Assembly (NCBI GenBank): GCA_023053545.1
Contig: JAKZAN010000002.1
Span: 7,746,790-7,810,789, forward strand
Direction: 5' to 3'
DNA length: 64,000 nucleotides
From: Lepidurus packardi
Taxonomy: Eukaryota; Arthropoda; Branchiopoda; Notostraca; Triopsidae
In this document: positions 1 to 12,042 of the stretch, one piece after another
Position numbering within the stretch: position 1 is the first letter of the stretch
How the letters are laid out: each line of letters begins with the position of its first letter
The notes under the pieces: model-generated
What the model saw: the letters and a program-made list of their open reading frames with translations, nothing else
Told to the model about the DNA's origin: nothing
Database searches by the model: none
Position numbers and translations under genes: made by a program

Positions 1-154
1 TTGTGTTGGTTGATTATTGCCATTGGTAATTATTCTGCCTTGTTTTGAACATTTAAAACACATATCAAAGCTTATTTAAGCATACAACTGCAAGCAAGAG
101 GTTCTAAATCTTGCTGGCTGGCTTCACAGTTGCTGACATCGAAGGCGAAACGTC

Positions 155-2731
155 ATGGCTCCAATGATGAATTCCGTCTTCCGTAGTTTGCGCAAACTGT
201 CATGCGTCGTAAACTCAAAATATTTGGTACTACTTCCCTGACTTGATTAGTTTCTAATGTTGTTGTTCTAGTGTACGTCCCACTTTTCTACGTCAAATTC
301 CAAAGACGCCAGGTTTTACGACAATGCCATTGACGCAGTCAGGGATATTTCCGATGGAGCAAAACTCTTAGTTGGAGGTAGAAATTCGTACTCGCTCTTT
401 ATAAAGCGTCTAATATGCTACTATTATCAGGCTTTGGCGTTTGTGGCATTCCTGAGAATCTCATTGAAGCTTTGATGGTCCATGGTTGCAAAGACCTAGT
501 TGTCGTTTCCAACAATGCTGGCTTGGAAAACGCAGGCTTAGGTTTGCTACTGAAACATAGGCAAGTCAGGCGTATGATTTCCTCGTACGTTGGGGAAAAT
601 GCCGAGTTTGAGCGGCAGTTTTTAACTGGTGAATTAGAAGTCGAGTTAACTCCTCAGGTAGTTCTCCTTTCTTAGTTTGCGTTAATTCCCTAGGAGTTAT
701 TTATGTACAATAACTTGTTGGTTGTAGGGCACGTTGGCTGAAAGAATACGGGCAGGGGGAGCTGGTATTCCTGCTTTTTTCACTCCTACCGGGTATGGTA
801 CCTTAATTCATGAGGGAGGAGCTCCTATTAAGTACAACAAGGAAGGCCAGATTCAAATCCAGAGCGCGCCCAAAGAAAACCGCTCATTTAATGGCAAAGA
901 TTACATTATGGAAGAAGCCATTACTGGCGATTTTGCTTTGATTAAAGCGTGGAAAGCGGACAAAGCTGGAAACTTGATCTTTAGGTAGTTTATTTTACCG
1001 TGTACAATGTTGAGAGGTCCAATGTTGAGATGGTTTCAGGAAAACTGCCCGTAATTTTAACCCGACCATGTGTAAAGCAGCCACAACTACAATTGTTGAA
1101 GTGGAAGAAATTGTAGAAGTGGGTGCCATTCCTGCTGAGGAGGTCCATATTCCTTCTATTTACGTCCACCGGGTCATCCTGGGCACCAAATATGAGAAAC
1201 GCATCGAAGTATTGAACTCAATATGAATTTCTTTCCCTTTTTGTATGAATTTATGTTTTTTCTTACAGAAACTAACCTTTAAAAAGGACGGAAGCAGTAA
1301 GTCAGTTGCTGCTAGTAATCCTGCTGCTGCCATGCGTGAACGCATTGTCAGGAGAGCAGCCCTTGAATTCAAGGATGGAATGTATGGTATCCTTTTATCA
1401 AACCCCGCTTATATTTTACTCCTTCTTTTAATGGAATGTCCAAGAAAAAGTTACATTTTCCTGAGCCCAAGGTCAACACAGCCAATCTGGGAATTGGAAT
1501 GCCCATGCTGGCAAGCAATTACATCCCCACGGGCATGAACGTGGTCCTGCAGAGCGAGAACGGCGTTTTAGGCTTAGGTCCGTTCCCCAAACCGGGCGAG
1601 CAAGATCCGGACCTCATTAATGCAGGCAAAGAAACCGTCACAGTGGTCCCTGGCGCGTCCTATTTCTCGTCTGACGAGAGTTTTGCCATGATTCGGGGTG
1701 GCCATGTGGACCTGACCATCTTGGGAGCCATGCAAGTATCCCGTTTCGGTGACTTGGCCAATTTTATGATCCCGGTTAGTGATTTTTTCCTTTTTTTCTT
1801 ATCCAGTATAGGATCTCGTTTTATTAGACCGATTATCTTTAACCCTAATTTAATTTCCAGGGCAAGGTAGTCAAAGGAATGGGCGGAGCCATGGATCTCG
1901 TAGCTGCTCCCGGCACCAAAGTCGTCGTTACCATGGAGCACACAGCCAAAGGAGCCCATAAAATCCTGGAAGAGTGTTCCTTGCCCTTGACAGGCAAACA
2001 ATGCGTTGACATGATCATCACCGAGAAGGTGAGCCCTTTCAGTTGTATCCTAATCTAGAAAGTGTGATTTAATTGATTCATGTCACCCCTTATTCATTTA
2101 CTTGATTACTTCCAAACTTAAATGCCGAAAAGCGCAGACAAAAGTCTGTCGATAAGATTTACGATCCTACGATTGATTGCCTGCTTATTATCGAGAATAC
2201 CTTCTCAGTAAATTGCACGGAGCGATTATCCGATCTTATGATTAATATTCGTTGTCAGTGAAGTTATGGTTATTTCTATTAAAAAGAAAAGACAAATATT
2301 AGTGAAAATTCTGGCATGGATTTTTCAATTATGGGTTGGTCTGGGAAGAACCCAAGTTTTTTTGGGTGGAGTTGACCAAGTCTTTGAGTTATGGAGAACC
2401 ACACCCTGGAGTTACTCGCATAAATTTAGAAGCGTTAAAACTTGATGGTGTTCCGTCAATTGTCCATAAATTCTTCATGTGGCGTGCATAATGCCTTACA
2501 CAGTTTTGTGTCTTTAATCTTTAGAAGCTTGTAGCTTAATCCTTTTGTTTTTTACTTTCTCTCGGTGTGTAGTGCGTGTTTGCAGTGAATAACGAACGAG
2601 GCCTAATCCTCACCGAGTTGGCTGAAGGAACTACCTTGCAAGACGTGGTAGACAGCACAGGTTCCATGTTTGAAGTGGCTGCGGAAGTGAAACCCATGGG
2701 CCAGATCATCGTCCCAGGCTCAGAGCACTGA
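155..2731 (+). CDS. OXCT1: Succinyl-CoA:3-ketoacid CoA transferase, mitochondrial (SCOT), complete, 522 aa
   Basis: This enzyme moves CoA from succinyl-CoA to acetoacetate, the rate-setting step of ketone-body use in the mitochondrial matrix. Exons are 155-226, 272-377, 431-657, 728-984, 1040-1208, 1269-1386, 1482-1774, 1861-2028 and 2573-2731. All are GT-AG with matching phases, 1,569 nt in total. The length (522 aa) matches animal SCOT (about 520). The first ~35 residues are Arg/Ser-rich without acidic residues ([19 protein letters not shown]), like a mitochondrial presequence. The N-terminal CoA-transferase signature [12 protein letters not shown] is at about residues 59-70. The second half carries [10 protein letters not shown], whose Glu is the family's catalytic residue that forms the CoA thioester. 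The start is the first ATG in frame. An AATAAA lies at 2780-2785, about 50 bases past the stop. Nothing looks broken. Confidence 0.96.
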
Positions 2732-2779
2732 TTCGTTGCAACTTGGGCACGCCAAATGAAAAGATGAAAGACTAACAAT

Positions 2780-2785
2780 AATAAA
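2780..2785 (+). terminator. Polyadenylation signal of OXCT1
   Basis: AATAAA lies 49 bases after the OXCT1 stop codon and is followed by an A-run. It is the canonical hexamer in the expected position. Confidence 0.55.
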
Positions 2786-4018
2786 AAAAAAAGTGTATTG
2801 CCTTGTAGCAATATCATTCAGACAGAAACCGGTAAGTTCCTGCGATATAAGCTCGGATTTGAACTAGTAGCTTTGGTTCATGGAGTGGTCAGTGTCTAGC
2901 AATGCACTAACTTGCTTGGTTTATTTTTAAGGTGAAAAAAGTGAAATTTTAAGTATCAAAATCATTGAAATCGCGCGATTGAATAAGAACTACAGTATTT
3001 TAAGACCGTTATTGACCCTTGTTCATTTTATTCTTCTTGTTATGCGCCAGTGGAGTGAGAGAACCTTGCCCTTGACGCGTCCACGTCTCTTTTACAGTTT
3101 TTTTCAGAATTCTTAGCGTGTCCAATTTCGTCTCGGTTAGAAGAGCAAAGTATGCTGATGTTCCTTAATGGCGTTCTCTTTTTGTTTGTTTTTCCTGGGT
3201 CCTTATAAATCGTTTCTGTAAACTCAAACCACTGTTCTCTCGCTTGTCAACTTAGCAGGCGGATCGTTTTTTGAATGACCTTGGAATTCTCACTTTAATT
3301 AAGTGATGCTACCTAAATTGTCCCTTTTAATGGAGTGGAACTGGTACAGCCAACTTTTCCCCCGTTTTTTATTTGCCTTTTTCGTTTGAAAGTTACAAGC
3401 AAAAGGGTAGTTAGAGAGGGAAAGGAACCACTTGAAGAGGCAAAAAGTGTTTTAGTATCGAAGACGCTTCCAGAGACACAAGACTCGACTAGTGGGTGAA
3501 GGAAGAGGACCGTCAAAAGCCGAACTTTTCCTAGACTATTGGTTGGAGAAGGTGCTGGTTCTTATGTGAGAGTTGTGGTGAAATCCGAGGGGCTATAACA
3601 TGTCCGGGATTGCGGTCAGGACCCTCAGTCTGCCAGTTCCAGTGAGAGACAGACTTGTGTGTTTTGCTCCACTTTTCGTTACGTCTCTGACTCGCTGTAA
3701 ATTTGTTTGTTATTCTGCGTGATTGCCTGGCCCCCCAAAACACCAACAAGTGTCGTGCTAAACCCACTGGTAACTTCTCCAACTCCCCCCATTTTCACTT
3801 CTCAACGTTTAGCAGGTAACGAAACATTTATTGGGCTCATAAAAGATGGACTGAGGGACCAAAAGCTTTATTTCTTTGCAGGATTGGGAGTGAATTTGCA
3901 ACCGAATGGGGCTCTTGTGGTGCTTTTTGGAAACTAAAACTCGTTCGACGAAGTAACTTCCTGTGCTGGGATTAACTTGGGACAAATTACATTAAAAACC
4001 AGAATAAAAACATATAAT
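2786..4018. other. Intergenic, no gene recognised
   Basis: Only short open frames without coding character or recognisable domains are seen on either strand. The stretch is AT-rich with scattered T-runs and follows the OXCT1 polyadenylation site. Confidence 0.5.
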
Positions 4019-4270
4019 ATGCTGGATAGCGCTTGGGCGGTACGAGAGAACCTGGAGGTGAAAGCATGTCCACCTGCGACTAGTTCGGCTTCATTAAACG
4101 AAGCAGCCATGTCCCCAGCGCCCCAAATGGCGCTCCATCACCATGAGCACCATCATCAGCTACAATACCGGGAGGTCAGATCAAGCGAGCCAGAGCAGAA
4201 CCACCAAAAGCTAACACAACAAAGCACTCGAATGCCAGACAAATCGCCCCAAGAGATTTTCAAAGAAACG
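4019..4270 (+). CDS. Candidate alternative first coding exon (84 codons), possibly of the Limpet gene
   Basis: An ATG-initiated frame begins MLDSAWAVRENLEVKACPP and contains a His-rich patch (MALHHHEHHHQLQY). It ends at a plausible donor (ACG|gtcagt) in phase 0. The His/Gln/Ser-rich composition looks protein-like but matches no domain I know. Phase 0 is the phase needed to splice onto the acceptor at 12652/12653 of the PET-LIM gene; that would give a protein of about 646 aa. The link is inference, because the implied intron is over 8 kb and no transcript is visible. It could also belong to an unrelated small gene. Confidence 0.35.
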
Positions 4271-6494
4271 GTCAGTTTTTATTAGATTATTTTACGAAAA
4301 ACCTTTGCCTCGTTTTCTTCGCTAGGGTGGGGGGAGTTAGGGGGAACGTTGGTTAGATCATTTACCCTGATCGAAAAGTGGGCTTGGCCCCTCATAGTTT
4401 TGGCATGCGATGGAGTCATACTGGGGCTTTTCAAGGTTGCGATTTCTCTATTTTGGAAAAACAAAACAGACAAAAAACTCCGTAGCAAAGGAGCGACAAG
4501 GTGTGGTTTTAAGAATTATCCGAGAAATATGTGTGTAAATGTGTTGCGTCAAGCAAAAAATGAAACGTAAAACGTAAAAGGGGCCAACCTCCTGATTCGC
4601 ATATCCTGGTCCCACTTCTCCTTTTTTTAATATATAAAATTTTTGGTTGGTTTTTGCGGTGTCTTTTCGTGGAACTAGACGTTTCCACATAACGTAATCG
4701 ACATTTCGTGGTTAATTTTTTGGTACGTCGCAACGGAAGTTGGCTTGAAACGTTTTATAACGAATGAAGTCACGGTTAGTTTTTCTGTGGTTTTTTCACC
4801 TAGTTACATTTGCCAGATTTCTGTTTTGATTTAATTCATGTTTATTCGTTTTAAATTGGAATTTCATTGTTAGGTTAATATTTTATGATTTAAATTGAAA
4901 TTATCGAGTTAAAATTGGGTCTCGATTCATGGATCAAGAGATTAGGTAACCAGATTCGCCAAGGGAGAAAAACAAACAGTCAAATTTTGCTAGTGAGAAA
5001 GAGAGAGTTGTTAAACTTCTCGCATGCTTAAGCAACCGAAAAAAGGAACCAGACAAGAAAGAGAGAGAAAAACCTTGTGAAGGGAGGTTGGGGGTATGTG
5101 AGGATGACGTGATGCCGTGTTGACATACGAGGATGATGCGATTCCTTGATTCTCTTGAGCTGTGATGTGTTTGGCTCGTGACGAGGCAGAGCGATGTGTG
5201 CGAGCATCTTTGACAAGTCTTGAGCCATGTTTCTGATCGTATGGGAGCCAAGGAAACACCATTGGGATTGGGAGTTCGGTGCGGGAGGAATTCCATACAC
5301 TTTGCACATGGTTGGAGGGCAATGGGGTGTAGAATTTGCATGAAATGAGCGGGAAAAAGCCCAAGAATTGTATTTTTTGCCCATATTCGGCGCTATCTCG
5401 GCCACCCAACGCAGGTAAGAGAGAGAGAGAGAAAGTTGTCCATAAATGGGCTTGTGGCTCATTCAAACGTTTCCCCTTCTCGCTATGGCAAAATTTTCGA
5501 GCACGTGAATTGTTGTCTTGTTAGCCTGACGTCATTTTTACTTGATTTCTGCTCTTCGTTTTAATTTTTTTTTTTTTTACGCTAAGGAAAATTCGGGGCT
5601 GGAGAATGGTTTCATCCTCCCATCTTACTTTACGGATAAAAGTAGATAAGGACCTGCTGCTGCGTTTTGTCCAAACCTGGCCATAATTTGCAGCAATTGG
5701 TCTTTTTGTATCGCAATTTAAATTCGCGCGTTGAAAGATATTTTGGGGGAGGGCAGATTTGCCTTTGTATTACGTGGTTCCATTTATGCAACGTATGCGA
5801 GAAGGGATGAGTCATCCACTCCATAGATGTTAACTCATCTCATAGCTAATTGGACGGCGGACGCCATTAAAAATGTATATTGTATGACAATTTGGGTTAT
5901 TTTTAATTTTTTTTTGCGTCGTAGCACAAAAAGTATTGACGTTGAGGATATTACCATTTATGGACGGCCTCTTTTATCAGCTTCTACCCCCCACGTTAAT
6001 GAAAGTTAATGGATAGAGAAAGACCGATCCATATGGCACCAAACTATCAATCTGTTCAATAGACACTACAAGCCCCGCCCTTTTTTACCTTCCCTCTCGT
6101 TTCGGACCGAAATTGTAAGCAAAATTTAGCGAAGGTTTGAGTACCAATGGACTCTATGCCTTGGTAACCACGCAAACATCTTCGGTAGTAATATCCTGAT
6201 TTTGTGCGAGTAAAACTTACAGGACTTAGATTAATTAATTATCGGAAGAAGTGCGTAAGTAAATGTGTGCGACTGCGCTCAGAAACGATAACGCGCGTCG
6301 TTCTCAGCCCTTAAGGGGGCCAGTTGAGGGTGGTGTACTTTTACTATCACCCCAGCATTGTTCCTGATCACTGGCTTTTTTTCTGCCTGCCTTGACGGAA
6401 TTTATCGTGTAGTTCTCCTTTAATTCGTAGAAGTTGTATCAAGTGGGGAGGTTAGAGCTTAAAGGAAAGACTGAAGTTTATTTAAGCACCCAAG
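4271..6494. other. Non-coding stretch, no gene recognised
   Basis: AT-rich DNA with overlapping short frames near 4930-5470 on the minus strand that lack splice structure and domains. A short GA-rich tract lies around 5415-5432 and a T-run around 5566-5578. Confidence 0.45.
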
Positions 6495-6977
6495 ATGAAC
6501 AAACGTGGAACAGTAAGTCATTATAAAAGTGCTTGTACGAGCGAAGGGGACAAGTTTCTGTCGGCCAGTAATTGGCCGCCTACAGCCACGCCGTCATGTG
6601 TACCAGTACTAGGGCCTTCCACTCTTCGGGGCCGGTACTTGACGCCCAGCGAGGAATTCCTCTACGGCCGGAGCCAACAACGCTACAACCACAACCACCA
6701 ATTGAATCTAAGGGGCTACACGCCCTATTACCAGCCTCCAAGTGCCTATTACCAGCCGAACCTTATTGTAAACCACAATCGTGAAGAACCTGCCAGAATT
6801 GGACGCCCCAGCCCAGTTAATACCGTACCGATATTTTATTCTTCATTATTCGACATTTTATTCGTCATTATTCGATATGTATTCTTCGTTATTCGATATT
6901 TTATTCCAGTTTTATTACTCACTGATACAAATAAAAAGTTATTTTTGGCTTCTGAAGATGTTCCGAGAAATAGATGA
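6495..6977 (+). CDS. Hypothetical protein, 160 aa, Pro/Tyr-rich with hydrophobic tail
   Basis: An uninterrupted ATG frame with coding-like composition in its first two thirds, including TPYYQPPSAYYQPN and a basic/aromatic RSQQRYNHNHQLN segment. Its last ~50 codons run through an AT-rich 22-base tandem repeat (6836-6906) and encode a strongly hydrophobic stretch (ILFVIIRYVFFVIRYF). An AATAAA occurs inside the frame near 6930, before its TGA, so the true 3' end may be earlier. A strong donor-like GTAAGT sits just after codon 6 (6513), so 6495-6512 could alternatively be a six-codon first exon in phase 0, compatible with the PET-LIM gene. No homologue is recognised. Confidence 0.35.
   Translation: MNKRGTVSHYKSACTSEGDKFLSASNWPPTATPSCVPVLGPSTLRGRYLTPSEEFLYGRSQQRYNHNHQLNLRGYTPYYQPPSAYYQPNLIVNHNREEPARIGRPSPVNTVPIFYSSLFDILFVIIRYVFFVIRYFIPVLLLTDTNKKLFLASEDVPRNR
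6836..6906. repeat. Imperfect tandem repeat, ~22-base unit, about 3.3 copies
   Basis: Three successive units of the type TTATTCNTCATTATTCGATA, with a partial fourth, are read directly in the sequence. Units differ by a few substitutions and one base of length. The repeat lies inside the 160-codon open frame. Confidence 0.75.
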
Positions 6978-9443
6978 ACAAGGGTGTGGTTAGCTTAAAA
7001 CAAGAAAGGGCGGGTTTGCGGAACTTTTTCGTGGGGGGAAAGAGGGGTCAGGAGGGTTGAGGTAGACTCAGGAATGAGCTAACAGTGCACAGACCAAATA
7101 TTGTCTCAACTAAAATGATGGATTTGGGCTGTGGACTCTGACAACAAAACTATACAGCTTACAATAGGCTGATACATGCTTTTCAATGTAGTGACGTCAT
7201 CTTAATGGTAACGACAGAATAAGTATATTTCTATATCATATGGGTTATTCCGCGCGGGTATGAAATTCACGTACGGATAGCTTTACGATTCGTGTTGTGA
7301 AAAGGATAATTAAAGTTATATTTTGGATTAGAGCATTTGATGTTTGACGTCATGAATTTTGCCAATAATAACTGTATTTCAGTAACAAAAATTATATACA
7401 TGTAGTATACTCTAGATACAGTCCTCTTACCATTCATGTCTGGCTTATATAGCGTAATTAAAGGTTTAGGATCTATTTTGGTGTGCCTTCTCAAGAGTAT
7501 GGACGTCAGCTTGGCAGTAATAGAAAGAAAAAATGTTCCAAAAATTACTTCTATGACCTACGACTTTGTTTTAGGTATTCAGTTGTGCAAACGCGGGCTA
7601 TGCACGGGTACACAAACAGAAGATCTCTTTTTGACTCATCTCTTTATAGGCTTTTAACATCAAGCTTGGCAGTAATAGGTAATTAAAACGTAAACAAGCT
7701 ATATTTACACGAATCAACATGGGCAGCGAGCTCTTCAAGGGATCTCTGGTTAAAAAGTAAATTAAATGGAGTTATTTCCAGACACAAATTAAGCGTTGAT
7801 TATCAGAACTGGAGAGAGAAGGGGAAGTGAAGGAGGGAGGGGTAAGCTTGCACAGATATTGTCTCTATTTATAGCCTTAATGTTCCATTACTGTCGGGAG
7901 GTTTATATTGGGCAGTTGGGCACTGCTATCTGGAAACTTGTCGCATGGCTCTCCCACCCCTTGATTAAAAAGGATGCTAAAAGGTATCTGTTTTTTGTTT
8001 GGGTTAGGGGGTTTTGGTCCTGGAAGTCGACGTGGGACGACCTTGCCTCAACTGCCAAGAAAACTGTACCGGATTCCGGCCACATCCATGGCGGTAAGAG
8101 CAGACTTTTTTTTTTCTAATTGGAAGCCTTATTTTGGCGTGCTTTTTATTTCTATGAGTTATCTTTCCACTCCCCCATCACAGACAAGCACTTTTGTCCC
8201 TTTTATTTGGATCATTTGCTCCAATTTGATTTGGTCAAAGACCTCCCGTTTTTCCTTTCGCAAAAGAGAAGCATTGGTAGAGAAGTTCTACATTATTTTT
8301 AAGAGATTCTCGCTCTTTAAACGATTTTAAAGATTACTTTAGAGCTTGCTTTAGATTAGTGAAAGAGTAGCTCTAGTTTGGAGTGACATTTCTTTGCTCT
8401 TGAAAACAAAAGGTGTACACATTGTTACACACTATTTTAATTTGAAACCTCTATTAGTTCGGGGTGGAGTTGGGTTTCGCACCTCGTCAACTCTCGTTAT
8501 ATTTTTAGTCGACACAAGCTGGCCCCATCTTAGTCATGTTAGTGGGACATTTATTGACGTGTAAGCTAACTCCCTTTACATGCAGTTTACATGCCCTTTT
8601 TTCCCTCCCTCGCTTGAGAAAACATACTTAGGAGCTAAATTATTGAGCTTTTTTCCCAGTTTGGCTGTTGTCCCTTCTGGGTTTGCAATTACGAGTGTGG
8701 AATTCTGAAGCACCCGAAAGTTGAAGCAAAGAAGGCGAAGTAGGAAGAACTGTTCAAGTTTTTATTTCCATTTCAAATAGCCCTAATTAGTTATCAACGC
8801 TCTAAATTAAGAAAGGAAGCACCTTGGCGATGAAACGGCTTAGAGGATCATAAAGTTTGTAAAAAATCACCTTTGGATGGACTCGTTCCGAGTCCCCAAG
8901 TCTAACACACCCCACCCCCCCCACCCCAACCTTGAGACCAGAAATACGTTTATTAGAAGTTCGCCGCTTGCCAAATCAGATTTGCCCCGCGGGGTTTTTT
9001 AGGGGTGGACAAAACTGCGTGTGATGTGCGTAAATCCAAGAATCGGAGAGTTGTTTAAAGCAGGTGATCTTGACAACGTTTTGGACCGGAGCCCCTACTC
9101 GCACCGCCCAAAACGCCGAGTTAGCACTTTGGGAAAAACCAACACTTTTATATGAATATTCCTGTATGTTTCCAACGGTTATGGGGTACGAAATTTCGTG
9201 TCTATTCCTATCCAATTAAATTGAGAACCACGAATAGAAGCTCTTAAGGAAATTGTAACGCTATAAACATGCAGACCGTCAGGTATAAGAGATTTTCCCA
9301 ATTTAATAAATCCCAAATGGGAAGGGATAAAAAATTTCTATATTTTTAGAGAGATGGAAAAAAAGCAGTGGTAGGGCAAAGAAATATGTACTGGAAAGGT
9401 AAAAGCTCGCATTAAAACCGAAGGCCGCGGCAAGGGACGAGCA

Positions 9444-9478
<35 letters not shown>

Positions 9479-11131
9479 GAGCCCGAGCCAATCTTGGCTG
9501 CGGACCCAAAAGATTGTCAGTTTCAGTTCAGGTGAAAAGGTGCCAAGACTTATAATACAATTTCGGTGTGAGAGCAGAGCCCAAAAGTCTTCACGGCCAC
9601 AGTTTCGAACGTTTTATCCACCGGGTGTGTGGCGTGCTAATACTTTGGTCTCTCGCAGTAATAAGTACAAACGTTGCTGCTAGCACTTTTCAATCAACGG
9701 AATTGCTTGTCTGGAAGCGAAAGTCCTTGTCTTCCTTCGTTTTCCAAGTAGGTTGGAGGAACACGTGTTTTGCGCCCCCCGAAAGTGCCCAAAGAGGCGG
9801 AGTTTCTGTTTTTGAGTGGGAACTTTGGAAGCAATTGCTTGGATTACTGCCGTGATTGTGACCTTCTAGTAAGCCCGATTTTTCTCTTGCACTTCTGGGG
9901 TAATTAAAGACGAGGGATCGTTTGAAAATCAGTCGAGAAATGCGGTTAAAGTAGACGTGTGCCAGCATGTGTGAAAACCATTAGCGCTTTTATTTTCCTT
10001 TTTCCCCTATCTCTGACAACATTTCACTGCTCGTAGAGGAGGAGGAGAAAAAACGGAAGGAATAGAGAAGAAATAGGGAGGTACTGAACTGTTTTTTATT
10101 TTTTTATTTTCCTGCAAATTTTGGAAAAACGGTTAGTAAACGAACCCTGCCGATATATTAACTCAAAAGAGCTTGTAAAACTGTCGTCATGCCGTTATCT
10201 TTGCGTCTAACTAAAATTAAACTTGCACTTCCTACTCAGGCCACACCCCATGCGCAGACGACATTCCCCACTTTTGCAGAATTTTTCTGAGCAAACAAAT
10301 TTTTCTGGACAGCTTTGGGGAATTTCTCTGCATTTCCTGGATTCCAATGTTCAACGAAGAATTTCCGGGTCTTTAATGGTGTATACGTAATTTCAATTCA
10401 AGTTGTAACCCAGCAACACCTAAGCTTTTTTTTTTACCCGGTATTCGATACGTATTTATACACGTAAAGGCGACTGTGTTTGCGGAGAAAAGGGAAAAGA
10501 GATCTGTTTGGGTTTGCGGGAAGTCGCGTTTGTTTTGGAAGACAAAGCCAAATGGAGCTCTCGCTTTGGAGATATTTCTTTTTTTATTCGTAAGGCCGGA
10601 AAAAGAACAGAAAGTCTTGTTTTGGGAGAATGGTGGAAAAGGAGAAGGAAACCGAAGTTTCAAAAAGGGGATTTTGATAGGGTTTCCCCCAAAAGACAAA
10701 AAAGTTAAGCTCATTTGTGATATGACGTCCCCAGCTGGTTGATTCTAAACTCCATACTAGTAAGTTATCACACTAAGGCGTGAGGCTCAACTGATAAAAA
10801 AAAGGAAAAGGTCATGTGCGTTCCCGTGCAGGCAGTTTTTACCCTGCTCCAATTTAAAGAGATACAGTAGACGAAAGGTCTGACTTAATCAGTTTTGTAG
10901 CTTCGACCTGTGTGAAACAAACTTTTGATAAGTATCCTAGCAAAAGTGTTTTATCATTTGCCTGCCTTCTCAAAGCTAGCTAGACGTTCTTAATTTGTCG
11001 TGTCGTCGTAAACTCTTGAACGAGTCTTGGTGCATTTTCTCCGATTTTCCTGTGAATTATCGAGGATTTTGGCTTGTCAGACTTGTTCAGAAGAGTCAGA
11101 CTTGTTTTAAAAGAGTCAAAGTTGACCGAAA
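6978..11131. other. Upstream or intronic region of the Limpet gene, no confident exon
   Basis: No domain-bearing frame is found. One possible minimal first exon ends at 8093: ATG GCG at 8088-8093 is followed directly by a strong donor (gtaaga), phase 0. A GA tract lies at 9445-9478. Frames around 9568-9855 and 10373-10742 lack splice or domain support. The region probably carries promoters and alternative 5' exons of the PET-LIM gene, but this is inference. Confidence 0.4.
9445..9478. repeat. GA microsatellite
   Basis: A run of GA dinucleotides interrupted once by GG. Confidence 0.85.
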
Positions 11132-12042
11132 ATGGCGGCCACGACCAACCAACTGCTGGCGGTGACCGTCAACAAACGTCAAAACAAAGCGACCACCAAC
11201 AGTTCCCTGAACCTGGCCAGTACCTCTTCCTCCCCGAAAGTGAAACGCAGAAACAGCTCGTTAGGCCTCCAGAACCTGCTCATGCCTTGGTACAAGTCTG
11301 GCCGCAAGGAAAAGACCAGTTCCAAGTGCTTTGAAGAGGACGAAACTGACACACCCCTTCCCTTTCCTACCGCCTTGAACTTCCTCGAAGACAAACCCTT
11401 AGTTAGCCCTCCGAAACCACCTTTAATCAATCTTCTGGGTCCCAAAGGAACACCCGTAGTACCGGGAAAACCACCCGGGGCCAAAAGGGGGGTTGCAGCG
11501 GCCATTGTTCATTTTTCTCCCGAGGCCATTGCTACAGGGAGGAGGGCGCTGCCCTTGTGTTGCGCAGAAAGGCAGGAATGGGTGGCCGAATGGGACGACA
11601 GCCAGACAAGAGACTTTTATGACGATACCAAGTTATGTTTCGAAGAAGAAGAGGTTTGGACGTTCCAGCGGGGGATAACCTTGTTCCGCCGCCAAGGGTT
11701 CCGGCGGAAGACAGTCCGACCCGCGTCGTCAATCGAATCCCGCAAGTACCAGCAGGAGACACAAGGAAGCCACCAACAGGCGGAAGGCAACGTTCCGGAT
11801 CAGGTTCCGCTGACCAGGTGTTCGAGTTTACCTCCGACGATGCGTCTGTCAACAAGAAGCTCGCTCGACAACGAAAGAGACAGAGGAGAAGACGCACTAT
11901 TACTAGGTGCAGCTGGATCAACAAGTTCAGATACGGTTTTCTTGCTCGATTCCCACTTGATTTCCCCGGAACCTCCTCCGGAAGCGCCACAAGTTGGGAA
12001 TTGGACTCCACATTCCTGTCACCATACCGAAAATGAGCATTC
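11132..12042 (+). CDS. Lmpt: N-terminal low-complexity exon of the long Limpet form
   Basis: This ATG-initiated frame is open for 304 codons to a stop at 12044-12046. The proposed donor is TC|gtaaga after 12042, phase 2. It encodes a Ser/Thr/Pro-rich disordered segment (MAATTNQLLAVTVNKRQNK, then PPKPPLINLLGPKG) with no domain. Pairing it with acceptor 12627/12628 keeps the frame into the Cys knuckle and PET region. A second frame, 11635-12036, also looks protein-like (see findings), so either dual coding, an internal splice or a small sequence error is possible. Confidence 0.6.

Noticed and set aside
5011-5466. Three overlapping minus-strand frames up to 151 codons
   Set aside because: Several frames of the same strand are open at once, composition is unlike neighbouring genes and no splice sites connect them.
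7180-7350. Possible fourth copy of the TGACGTCA-containing repeat
   Set aside because: Two TGACGTCA sites and a GTTACCAT-like stretch are present, but the other blocks could not be aligned in order.
10373-10742. Opposing 88- to 113-codon frames
   Set aside because: Purine/pyrimidine skew explains the lack of stops; no domain or splice connection.
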